This document shows, in pieces, positions 1-5,530 of a stretch of 5,530 bases of DNA; position 1 is the first letter of the stretch, and the number at the start of each line of letters is the position of its first letter. The stretch is from Actinobacteria bacterium UBA3120. Its GTDB lineage: Bacteria; Actinomycetota; Actinomycetes; S36-B12. The stretch covers positions 17,365 through 22,894 of the forward strand of contig DEZY01000074.1 of NCBI GenBank assembly GCA_002365735.1, written 5' to 3'. The notes beneath the pieces were generated by a model. That model saw only the letters and a list, made by a program, of their open reading frames with translations. It searched no databases and was not told the DNA's origin. The translations under genes and the position numbers were made by a program.

Positions 1-631
1 GCCGCACTGTATCGATCCGGCCGCTCCTGACCCCGACTTTCATCAGTTCCACAAGGTCGTCCCACAAAACATCAAACTGCCGGCGGGTCAACGCTTTGCC
101 TGGAGTCTGCGGATCAATGCCACTTCGAAAGAGAACCTCCGCCCGATAGATATTTCCCACCCCAGCGAAAAGCGTTTGATCCATCAGCAGAACCCCGATT
201 GGAGTCGCGCTTGCCAAAGCCTTGGTGCGGGCAATCCCTGGATCATCTTTACGAATTGGGTCCGGGCCAATTTGCGCCTTCATGATTTTCATTTCAGGTG
301 GCGAAATCAGCGCACACGCATTTGGTCCGCGCAGCTGAGCGCACGCATCCGGGGCTGAAATTTGCAGACGAATTAATCCGATGGGCTCGGGAACGTGATC
401 AAGAAAAGTCCATTTACCGTAAAGGCCAAGGTGGATATGAATGACATTGCCGTGTTCGAAATTGACAAATAGGCGCTTACCAAAGGCGTGCGCCTTAATG
501 AAAGCGGTGCGGTTTACCACAGATGCCGATTGTGCGAATCGACCTTGAGGACTGCTGACCTGAACCACTTTCCCTCTAAAGAGTGTGTTCAATTCCCGCG
601 CCTGGCGGTGAACAACATGGCCCTCCGGCAC
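1..631 (-). CDS. nei: Endonuclease VIII-type DNA glycosylase/AP lyase (Nei1 type), 3' end outside window
   Basis: This is a base-excision repair enzyme of the Fpg/Nei family. Such enzymes remove oxidised bases and cut the abasic site by beta,delta-elimination. The visible 210 codons begin with a GTG start giving (M)PEGH, so Pro2 is the catalytic N-terminal nucleophile and Glu3 the proton donor. Lys52 in AFGKRLF is the conserved beta-hairpin lysine, residues 65-72 (HIHLGLYG) are a family signature, and the helix-two-turn-helix region contains LLMDQT and GVGNIYRAEVLFR (157-169). The protein still reads GRIDTV at the window edge. The family is usually about 260-290 residues, so the C-terminal zinc finger, roughly 60 residues, lies off the left side and cannot be seen. 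The MPEGH start and HLGLYG resemble mycobacterial Nei1 more than Fpg (MPELPE). The start lies 17 nt after the aldolase stop codon with only a weak GGCGG upstream, so it is probably translated from the same mRNA. The start is fixed by the need for Pro at position 2. Confidence 0.93.
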   Translation of the reverse strand, partial: MPEGHVVHRQARELNTLFRGKVVQVSSPQGRFAQSASVVNRTAFIKAHAFGKRLFVNFEHGNVIHIHLGLYGKWTFLDHVPEPIGLIRLQISAPDACAQLRGPNACALISPPEMKIMKAQIGPDPIRKDDPGIARTKALASATPIGVLLMDQTLFAGVGNIYRAEVLFRSGIDPQTPGKALTRRQFDVLWDDLVELMKVGVRSGRIDTVR

Positions 632-648
632 GACTAACTGACCGCCAT

Positions 649-1683
649 TTAATGGGCCGCCATCTCTGTAGCAATGTCTGCGGCAAATGCGTCAACGTCA
701 GAGGCCTGGGTGTCCCAAGCACACATCCAACGCACCAAAGTTGGGCTGTCCCAGGTGTAAAACCGCCACTTACTTTGCAAACGCTCGATCACCTCGGCTG
801 GCATGCGAGCAAAAACGGCATTGGCATCTGTTGGCACTTCAATCGTAATTCCTGGTATTTGCTCCACCGCCGATTTAAGTTTTTGTGCCATCTCGTTTGC
901 GTGGGTCGCACTCTTCAGCCACAAGTCCTCGCTGAGCAGAGCGATCATTTGAGCCGAGGCAAAGCGCATCTTGCTGTTGAGTTGCATGTAGCTCTTGCGG
1001 AAGTACTCGACTCCATGAACAACATCAGGGTTGAAAACGACAATCACCTCGCCCATGAGCATTCCATTTTTCGTCCCTCCGAAAGAGAGAATGTCCACGC
1101 CAGCATTAATTGTGAAGTCTGAAACCGGAACGCCTAGCGCTGCCGCAGCATTAGCAATCCGGGCACCATCCATGTGAACGCGAAGCCCAAGTTCGTGGGC
1201 GCATTCACTGATTGCGGTGACTTCCTCCACCGTGTAGACGGTTCCCATCTCGGTGGATTGCGCAATTGATACTGCCCCGGGCTGCGCATAGTGAACGAAA
1301 CCAAAATCATGGGCGGCCGAGCGAATCAAGTCGGGGGTGAGCTTTCCGTTAATGTCGGCAACCGTCCACAGTTTGATGCCGGCAACTTTTTCTGGAGCAC
1401 CGCCTTCATCCATATGAATATGTGCCGTGCTGGTGCACACGACTGCTTCCCATTGATTCATGATCGAAGACAGTGCCACGACATTCGCACCGGTTCCGTT
1501 AAATACGGGATAGATGCCAACTGGACGGCCAAAGAGGGTGGCCATGCGTTCATCTAGCTCGGCAGTAATCGAGTCGTCACCGTAAGCGACCTGGTGTCCA
1601 GAATTGACCCGAGTTAGTGCTGCAAGGATTTCCGGGTGCACGCCCGCATAGTTGTCGCTGGCGAAACCACGCCAAGGCTGCAT
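649..1683 (-). CDS. Low-specificity L-threonine aldolase family PLP enzyme
   Basis: This is a fold-type I PLP enzyme of the threonine aldolase / beta-eliminating lyase family. Its likely reaction is L-threonine or L-allo-threonine to glycine plus acetaldehyde, in the cytoplasm. From the preferred start the protein has 344 residues, normal for the family. Visible motifs are FASDNYAGVHPE near the N terminus, AYGDD, FNGTGANV (PLP phosphate region), AHIHMDEGGAPE (with the histidine expected to stack on PLP), HMDGARIANA (Asp and Arg binding the cofactor) and SFGGTKNGM, whose lysine (residue 205 from this start) should form the Schiff base. The GTKNG form resembles the Pseudomonas-type low-specificity or phenylserine aldolases rather than E. 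coli LtaE, so the true beta-hydroxy amino acid substrate is open. The start at 1683 is chosen because GGAGGT lies 4 nt upstream; an in-frame ATG at 1710 would add nine poorly conserved residues and lacks a good ribosome site. It sits between the DCC gene and nei, probably in one operon. Confidence 0.9.
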   Translation of the reverse strand: MQPWRGFASDNYAGVHPEILAALTRVNSGHQVAYGDDSITAELDERMATLFGRPVGIYPVFNGTGANVVALSSIMNQWEAVVCTSTAHIHMDEGGAPEKVAGIKLWTVADINGKLTPDLIRSAAHDFGFVHYAQPGAVSIAQSTEMGTVYTVEEVTAISECAHELGLRVHMDGARIANAAAALGVPVSDFTINAGVDILSFGGTKNGMLMGEVIVVFNPDVVHGVEYFRKSYMQLNSKMRFASAQMIALLSEDLWLKSATHANEMAQKLKSAVEQIPGITIEVPTDANAVFARMPAEVIERLQSKWRFYTWDSPTLVRWMCAWDTQASDVDAFAADIATEMAAH

Positions 1684-1687
1684 AGTG

Positions 1688-1693
1688 ACCTCC
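1688..1693 (-). promoter_or_regulatory. Shine-Dalgarno site deciding the aldolase start
   Basis: The minus strand reads GGAGGT followed by CACT and then ATG at 1683, a near-consensus ribosome binding site at good spacing. It lies inside the extended reading frame that begins at 1710, where it would encode Glu-Val. It therefore argues that the shorter start is the one used. Confidence 0.7.
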
Positions 1694-1715
1694 GCTTGTG
1701 AATCGCTCATACTGG

Positions 1716-2117
1716 TCAGTATCCCGTACTCGATTTGCCAGTCTCATCGACTCCACAAGCTTGTGGCAATCTGCCTCGATTGCGGGCCACCCAGGAGTAC
1801 ACAATCTGAGCCGCTGGAAGCACTAATCGTGAATCCAAGATCGCACCTAGCGGAGCAACTCGACTTCTGCGCAGAATTTGCGCCACCGCTGCGGCTCCGC
1901 CCCACACGTTCCCAGCAGGAGTGACAAACACGACTTCGGACTCAGCGCGCTCCGGGGTGAGACCAATCGGGGCATTTGTGAAATCGAATTTCTGAAACGG
2001 GATGAAGTCCACGCGAGCGCGAAGCCGACCCGCTAGCCGGACCGAGGATTGGCATATCCCGCAATCACCATCAAAAATGCAGACCGCGGATTCACTTTCC
2101 CGGGATTGCGAACTCAT
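1716..2117 (-). CDS. DCC-family (DUF393) thiol-disulfide oxidoreductase-like protein
   Basis: This is a small protein of 133 residues from the preferred ATG, of the DCC/DUF393 family. The family is named for a conserved N-terminal Asp-x-x-Cys motif and is predicted to have a thioredoxin-like redox role, but few members have a tested function. The sequence shows FDGDCGICQ at residues 15-23, with Cys19 and Cys22 forming a CxxC pair. A middle region with GNVWGGAAAVAQIL (the family's 'G.dAv..ll' element) and a C-terminal stretch VYSWVARNRGRL, typical of family ends, follow. There is no signal peptide, so it is probably cytoplasmic or loosely membrane-associated. Other in-frame starts are ATG 2135 and GTG 2150; ATG 2117 is preferred because family members usually begin about ten residues before the FDGDC motif, but no start has a strong ribosome site. 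It is the first gene of the minus-strand cluster, with its stop about 30 nt before the aldolase start, and is divergent from pepN. Confidence 0.87.
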   Translation of the reverse strand: MSSQSRESESAVCIFDGDCGICQSSVRLAGRLRARVDFIPFQKFDFTNAPIGLTPERAESEVVFVTPAGNVWGGAAAVAQILRRSRVAPLGAILDSRLVLPAAQIVYSWVARNRGRLPQACGVDETGKSSTGY

Positions 2118-2190
2118 GACCGCATGGAACCACATTTTCGGCGGGACCACCAGATCTACGAATTAATCGGTTCCGTGCAAGGATTCCCAC
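2118..2190. promoter_or_regulatory. Divergent intergenic region between the DCC gene and pepN
   Basis: These 73 bases must carry the promoters for pepN and probably for the minus-strand operon. There is one AT-rich patch (about 2155-2167, reading TCTACGAATTAAT). On the minus strand a weak pair TTGCAC (2175-2180) and TAGATC (2153-2158) has 16-nt spacing and would start transcription about 30 nt before the DCC ATG. No convincing -10/-35 pair is visible for pepN, and no clear operator palindrome. The placement of the promoters is inference from gene orientation. Confidence 0.35.
2179..2183 (+). promoter_or_regulatory. Shine-Dalgarno site of pepN
   Basis: AAGGA lies 7 nt before the ATG at 2191, a normal ribosome binding site. 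It supports the start used for pepN, and no other in-frame start with comparable support is visible close by. Confidence 0.65.
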
Positions 2191-4764
2191 ATGACACTCA
2201 CCGACGCATCAGGTTCCCGCACCGAAAACATCACCCGCGCCGAGGCAAGTGAGCGCTCTGACTTGATTTCGACGACCTCCTACGAGGTCGTTCTTGACCT
2301 GACGTCCACCGGGCCTACATTTGCTACCACCACCACCGCATTATTCGCGTGCACGTCAATCGGCGCCCACACCTGGATTGACCTCATCGCCCCGACCGTT
2401 GAATCAGTGACTCTCAATGGAACAGAACTCTCTGTCACAGAGGTCGTTCACGGCTCTCGAATCTTGCTCTCGAATTTGCAGGAAATGAACACCGTGGTTG
2501 TCACAGCCCAAGGCAAGTACATGAACACCGGTGAAGGTCTGCACCGATTTATTGACCCAGTAGACGACGAGACCTACCTCTACACCCAATTTGAGTCTGC
2601 GGATGCACGTCGCATGTATGCCTGTTTTGAGCAGCCTGACCTTAAAGCGACATTCACTCTGACGGCCACAGCACCTGGACACTGGAAGGTGATTAGCAAC
2701 TCCCCGATGGCACAGGTCACCGAGCACGACAACAACACCAAGACCTGGGAATTCGAACCGACCCCGATCATCTCTACTTACATCACCGCACTTGTCGCTG
2801 GCCCGTATTTCGAAGTTCGAGACGAATATTCAGGGCCTTACGGCACCTATCCCTTGGGGATCTACTGCCGGCAATCACTCTCGGAATTTCTAGACTCTGA
2901 TGAAATATTTGAAGTCACAAAGCAAGGTTTCACTTTCTTTGAAGATCAATTCAAGGTGGGTTACCCATTTGCCAAATACGATCAGCTCTTCGTGCCCGAG
3001 TTCAATGCTGGCGCAATGGAAAACGCCGGATGCGTTACTTTCCTTGAAGACCTAATTTTCCGCAGCCGCGTCACGATTGCCGCATATGAACAGCGGGCCA
3101 ACACAATTTTGCACGAGTTGGCCCACATGTGGTTTGGCAACTTGGTCACCATGACGTGGTGGGATGACCTGTGGCTCAACGAGTCCTTTGCCGAGTGGGC
3201 TGCCCATCACGCCAATGTGCACGCAACTCGCTACAACGATGCTTGGACAACATTTGCTAACTTGCGAAAGGCGTGGGCTTATCGCCAAGATCAGTTGCCC
3301 TCAACCCACCCGATTGCAGCAGACATGGTTGACCTTGACGCGGTCCGCGTGAACTTTGATGGGATTACCTATGCAAAAGGGGCATCTGCCCTACGACAGT
3401 TGGTGGCCTGGGTGGGTGAGTCTGAATTCATGGCTGGCATCGGCGTTTACTTCAACAAGCATGCCTGGGGAAACACCCAGCTCAGCGACCTTCTCACCGA
3501 ACTCGAAGCAACAAGTGGCCGCGATCTTTCCGACTGGACCAGCGAATGGTTGCAAACCAGCGGAGTGAACCTGCTCAGGCCAATCGTCACGGTCGACTCC
3601 GAGGGCAACTACGAGAAAGTAATTATTGAGCAAGAACCGCCGATCTCACCAATCGGAGTTGCACCGACCCTTCGCTCCCACCGAGTGGGACTGGGTCTTT
3701 ATGACTTGACCGATGCGGGACTTATCCGGCGCGAGTTCATTGCCGTCGACGTCACTGGCGCTCACACTGAGATCGCCGAGTTTGTCGGTAAAAAGCAACC
3801 TGATCTTTTACTTGTCAACGATGGTGATCTGACTTTCGCCAAGGTGCGCCTCGATGAAAAGTCCTGGAAAACCGCGACCGCGCAGCTTGGGGCGATTTCG
3901 GATTCCCTTGCTCGCGCGGTAATTTGGAGTGCCGCATGGGACATGACCCGCGATGCCGAAGCGAGCACCGGCGAGTTCTTAGATCTGGTTCTTGCCGGAA
4001 TTGACCGTGAAACTGATGTGGGTGTCACCAGTGGTGTGTTACGTCAGCTCTCCATGGCAATTGATCAATTCGCTGCACCAGAGCACCGCGATGAATACCG
4101 TTTGCGTGTTGCCCAAGCTTGTGAAGGGTTTGCTGCTCACGCCGATCCGGGCAGTGATCACCAGCTTGCATTTGCTCGTGTATTCGTGGGAAATGCGACA
4201 TCGAATGCCCAACTTGAGACAGTCGCCGGCCTACTCGATGCAACCATTACGTGGAATGGACTCAAAATTGACACCGATCTTCGCTGGAGTTTGCTCCGCG
4301 CTCTGGTGAGCGCAGGGGTGCGGGGTGAAGTAGAAATTGATGCTGAACTTGAAGTAGATAACACCGCGACCGGGAAACGCCAGGCAACCTTTGCGCTGGC
4401 GTCACGTCCCACCATGGGAGCCAAAGATGCTGCATGGGAGGCGGTTATGCACAACAACGCACTTCCCAATACGATCATTGAGGCGACGATTGGCGGGTTC
4501 CAAGACCCCGATCACCGCGATCTGATGGAGGCATTCGTTGATCGCTACTTCGAAGAACTACCCAGAGTGTGGGAAGAGCAAACAATGGAAATGGCTCAGG
4601 ATATTACTTCCGGCATGTACCCGGTCTATGCAACTTCACCCGAGTTAGTCGCCAAGACCAATGTATTCCTTGACGCACAGACCATGCCATCGATGCTTCG
4701 CCTCGTTACTGAGGGGCGCGACGGGGCAGAGCGGGCATTGCGTGCTCAAGCAAAGGATGCGTGA
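2191..4764 (+). CDS. pepN: Aminopeptidase N (M1 family zinc metallopeptidase)
   Basis: This cytoplasmic M1 aminopeptidase removes N-terminal residues from peptides, the last stage of protein turnover. The 857-residue protein is complete and of normal length for the actinobacterial PepN group. Domains in order are an N-terminal beta-sandwich (about 25-205) with QFESADARRMYACFEQPD at 133-150, a thermolysin-like catalytic domain (about 210-455), a short beta domain (about 460-550) and a helical C-terminal ERAP1_C-like domain (about 555-850). Catalytic features are all present: GAMEN at 274-278, which binds the substrate amino group, HELAH at 308-312 with zinc ligands His308 and His312 and the general base Glu309, the third zinc ligand Glu331 in NESFAEW, and Tyr394, placed like the transition-state tyrosine of E. 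coli PepN. There is no signal peptide. The gene is monocistronic in appearance, divergent from the DCC operon, and its stop lies 7 nt from the stop of the convergent DUF5130 gene. An active enzyme is expected. Confidence 0.97.
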   Translation: MTLTDASGSRTENITRAEASERSDLISTTSYEVVLDLTSTGPTFATTTTALFACTSIGAHTWIDLIAPTVESVTLNGTELSVTEVVHGSRILLSNLQEMNTVVVTAQGKYMNTGEGLHRFIDPVDDETYLYTQFESADARRMYACFEQPDLKATFTLTATAPGHWKVISNSPMAQVTEHDNNTKTWEFEPTPIISTYITALVAGPYFEVRDEYSGPYGTYPLGIYCRQSLSEFLDSDEIFEVTKQGFTFFEDQFKVGYPFAKYDQLFVPEFNAGAMENAGCVTFLEDLIFRSRVTIAAYEQRANTILHELAHMWFGNLVTMTWWDDLWLNESFAEWAAHHANVHATRYNDAWTTFANLRKAWAYRQDQLPSTHPIAADMVDLDAVRVNFDGITYAKGASALRQLVAWVGESEFMAGIGVYFNKHAWGNTQLSDLLTELEATSGRDLSDWTSEWLQTSGVNLLRPIVTVDSEGNYEKVIIEQEPPISPIGVAPTLRSHRVGLGLYDLTDAGLIRREFIAVDVTGAHTEIAEFVGKKQPDLLLVNDGDLTFAKVRLDEKSWKTATAQLGAISDSLARAVIWSAAWDMTRDAEASTGEFLDLVLAGIDRETDVGVTSGVLRQLSMAIDQFAAPEHRDEYRLRVAQACEGFAAHADPGSDHQLAFARVFVGNATSNAQLETVAGLLDATITWNGLKIDTDLRWSLLRALVSAGVRGEVEIDAELEVDNTATGKRQATFALASRPTMGAKDAAWEAVMHNNALPNTIIEATIGGFQDPDHRDLMEAFVDRYFEELPRVWEEQTMEMAQDITSGMYPVYATSPELVAKTNVFLDAQTMPSMLRLVTEGRDGAERALRAQAKDA

Positions 4765-4771
4765 GACTCGT

Positions 4772-5149
4772 TTAGAACGGTTCGTCGATGTGGTGGACCT
4801 TGGGGGCTCGTGCATGTTCCGCCAGGACGATAAGTGCTTCACGCACCCCACCAACAATGTCACCGGCCGCTGCACAGGAGGCAAATGCCAACGTAGCAAA
4901 ATCGCATGATCGATCGTCGAGGAAAATGTGGGCTTCTTTACCGGTCACAATGTCAATTGTTCGGGCATCGGGATCGACCGCGATCAAGACGGCTGACTCT
5001 GCTGCAGGAAGTTCAGCATGACGGGCCATTGCGCTGTCCCGGCCTTGGGCAAGTTCCCCGATATAGACCCCAAATGTGAGACCGGAAATTTCTCGAGCTA
5101 GCTTGACCGAGCGGGTCAAATCCCGATAGGCAGCGTTACCAAGATGCAC
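4772..5149 (-). CDS. DUF5130 family protein of unknown function
   Basis: This 125-residue protein is recognised as the DUF5130 type found next to pepN in many actinobacteria (compare Rv2468c next to Rv2467/pepN in M. tuberculosis, from memory). Its function is not established; the family has been compared with TPM-type domains, which I cannot test here. Visible features from the GTG start are GLTFGVYIGEL (23-33), AVLIAVDPDARTIDIVTG (53-70), the glycine-rich AAGDIVGGV (94-102) and a C-terminal LAEHARAPKVHH (109-120). There is no membrane segment or signal peptide. The GTG at 5149 is chosen because it gives a 14-nt overlap with the CtaJ-like stop and has a G-rich stretch (GGGGGCGG) 5 nt upstream. 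The same frame stays open further upstream to an ATG at 5227 and a TTG at 5269, but these would overlap the upstream gene by about 90-130 nt and add non-family sequence. Translational coupling to the upstream gene is likely. Confidence 0.82.
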   Translation of the reverse strand: MHLGNAAYRDLTRSVKLAREISGLTFGVYIGELAQGRDSAMARHAELPAAESAVLIAVDPDARTIDIVTGKEAHIFLDDRSCDFATLAFASCAAAGDIVGGVREALIVLAEHARAPKVHHIDEPF

Positions 5150-5393
5150 GTGATCCGCCCCCGACCAGAACGGATGCTTGGGCTGAAATCTCGGTGGGGA
5201 GAATCGAAGGATTTGGGGCGGCCGCATCACTTGAGATAAAGATTGACGAAGAACCAGATGCCGAGTCAAATTCGTTGGTCACTTTGCCCCTGCTGCTGCG
5301 GGTCCATGAAGGAGCAGCAACGGCGAGAACCACCAAGACTGCCAGGGCGATCGGGATTCCCAAAAAAATCATTATTGCCTGAAATGCGCTCAC
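5136..5393 (-). CDS. Small membrane protein, CtaJ-like (aa3 oxidase accessory subunit family)
   Basis: This 85-residue protein has one N-terminal transmembrane helix (about residues 4-27, FQAIMIFLGIP then Leu/Val/Ala-rich) and an otherwise polar, Ser/Ala-rich tail ending in GGGSRASW. Small actinobacterial proteins annotated as cytochrome oxidase subunit CtaJ share an N-terminal helix of the form 'xIFxGIP' and a C-terminal GGA-x-G-x-W ending, and they lie beside DUF5130 genes, so both sequence and position suggest this family. The link to the aa3 oxidase is family knowledge, not something seen here. The usual middle part with an RYRPG...W motif is not recognisable, so this is a divergent member and the call is tentative. 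The GTG start at 5393 places the helix at the very N terminus as in relatives. An AGGAAG just before it is too close for a good ribosome site; a leaderless mRNA is more likely. It is followed by, and overlaps, the DUF5130 gene. Confidence 0.7.
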   Translation of the reverse strand: MSAFQAIMIFLGIPIALAVLVVLAVAAPSWTRSSRGKVTNEFDSASGSSSIFISSDAAAPNPSILPTEISAQASVLVGGGSRASW

Positions 5394-5399
5394 CTTCCT

Positions 5400-5405
5400 A
5401 GCCTA
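5400..5405 (-). promoter_or_regulatory. Candidate -10 box of a leaderless promoter for the CtaJ-like gene
   Basis: The minus strand reads TAGGCT, matching TANNNT, and ends exactly 6 nt before the GTG start at 5393. In actinobacteria this spacing places transcription start on the first base of the start codon. No -35 hexamer is recognisable at 16-18 nt upstream. This is inference from the motif and spacing. Confidence 0.4.
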
Positions 5406-5429
5406 ATGCGCGCCACACACGCGAGCCCT

Positions 5430-5435
5430 TACGGT
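5430..5435 (+). promoter_or_regulatory. Candidate -10 box of a leaderless promoter for the prolyl oligopeptidase gene
   Basis: TACGGT matches TANNNT and ends 6 nt before the ATG at 5442, the same spacing as for the divergent CtaJ-like gene. The 6-nt gap GGTGTC, together with the preceding G's, could instead act as a weak GGTGG ribosome site. No -35 element is visible. Confidence 0.35.
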
Positions 5436-5441
5436 GGTGTC

Positions 5442-5530
5442 ATGACGATCGAACGCCTCAACTACCCCCAGCTCCCCGATAGCGGAATAACCGATGATTA
5501 CCACGGAGTCAACGTCCCCGATCCGTACCG
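5442..5530 (+). CDS. Prolyl oligopeptidase (S9 family), 5' end only
   Basis: Only the first 29 codons are inside the window. They include NYPQLPDSG, then DDYHGVNVPDPY close to the edge. The 'YPxxxxxxxxDDYHGxxVxDPYRWLE' opening is a recognisable hallmark of S9A prolyl oligopeptidases, serine peptidases that cut short peptides after proline. The catalytic Ser/Asp/His and the beta-propeller are off the right side, so activity cannot be judged. The ATG at 5442 is preferred because the conserved region starts soon after it and a TANNNT box or a weak GGTGG site precedes it. An in-frame ATG at 5406 would add 12 residues without a ribosome site. It is divergent from the CtaJ-like gene with 48 nt between starts. 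Confidence 0.8.
   Translation, partial: MTIERLNYPQLPDSGITDDYHGVNVPDPY

Noticed and set aside
583..1122. Long plus-strand open frame (179 codons) opposite nei and the aldolase
   Set aside because: It is antisense to two clearly coding genes, has no recognisable motif or ribosome site, and its His/Cys/Trp-rich composition is typical of a shadow frame.
2101..2167. sigma70-like promoter for pepN using TTGCGA at 2106-2111
   Set aside because: No acceptable -10 hexamer lies 16-18 nt downstream; the AT-rich patch at 2155-2167 is too far away.
4775..4783. GAACGGTTC inverted repeat as a terminator
   Set aside because: The arms are only 4 bp with a 1-nt centre, no T-run follows, and it lies inside the last codons of the DUF5130 gene.
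5150..5269. N-terminal extension of the DUF5130 frame to ATG 5227 or TTG 5269
   Set aside because: It would overlap the CtaJ-like gene by about 90-130 nt, and the extra residues look like out-of-frame translation of that gene's Ser/Pro-rich tail. I also considered a frameshift fusion of the two frames, but each has its own plausible start and stop.
1..5530. Mobile element, CRISPR array, tRNA or prophage signatures
   Set aside because: No spaced direct repeats, terminal inverted repeats, transposase or integrase motifs or tRNA-like segments were seen; nearly all bases are accounted for by housekeeping genes.

Overview
The window looks like a piece of an actinobacterial chromosome of moderate G+C (a little above half by eye). 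The evidence is gene content and order. A Nei1-type DNA glycosylase, an actinobacterial-length aminopeptidase N, a DUF5130 protein and a small membrane protein with the C-terminal signature of the CtaJ family occur together. From memory, this resembles the nei1 / pepN / Rv2468c neighbourhood of Mycobacterium. The moderate G+C and compact spacing suggest a small-genome lineage rather than a high-G+C soil actinomycete, but the genus cannot be fixed from this window.

Layout from left to right. (1) Bases 1-2117 hold a minus-strand cluster read right to left: a DCC/DUF393 thiol-disulfide protein, an L-threonine aldolase-type PLP enzyme, then a Nei glycosylase whose 3' end runs off the window. Gaps are about 30 nt and 17 nt, so one transcript is likely. 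(2) Bases 2118-2190 are a short divergent intergenic region. (3) Bases 2191-4764 encode a complete zinc aminopeptidase N on the plus strand. (4) Only 7 nt further on, and convergent with it, the minus-strand pair ctaJ-like (5136-5393) and DUF5130 (4772-5149) overlap by 14 nt. (5) Divergent from that pair, at 5442, begins a plus-strand prolyl oligopeptidase of which only 29 codons are inside the window.

Functionally this is mostly housekeeping: base-excision repair, glycine/threonine metabolism, peptide breakdown (aminopeptidase N plus prolyl oligopeptidase, both acting on peptides to release amino acids) and a small cytochrome-oxidase-linked membrane protein. There is no sign of a phage, transposon, CRISPR array, tRNA or rRNA. 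The least understood parts are the DUF5130 gene with its overlapping CtaJ-like partner, and the mix of start signals. pepN and the aldolase have clear Shine-Dalgarno sequences, whereas ctaJ-like and the prolyl oligopeptidase each have a TANNNT box exactly 6 nt before the start codon, as expected of leaderless transcripts.
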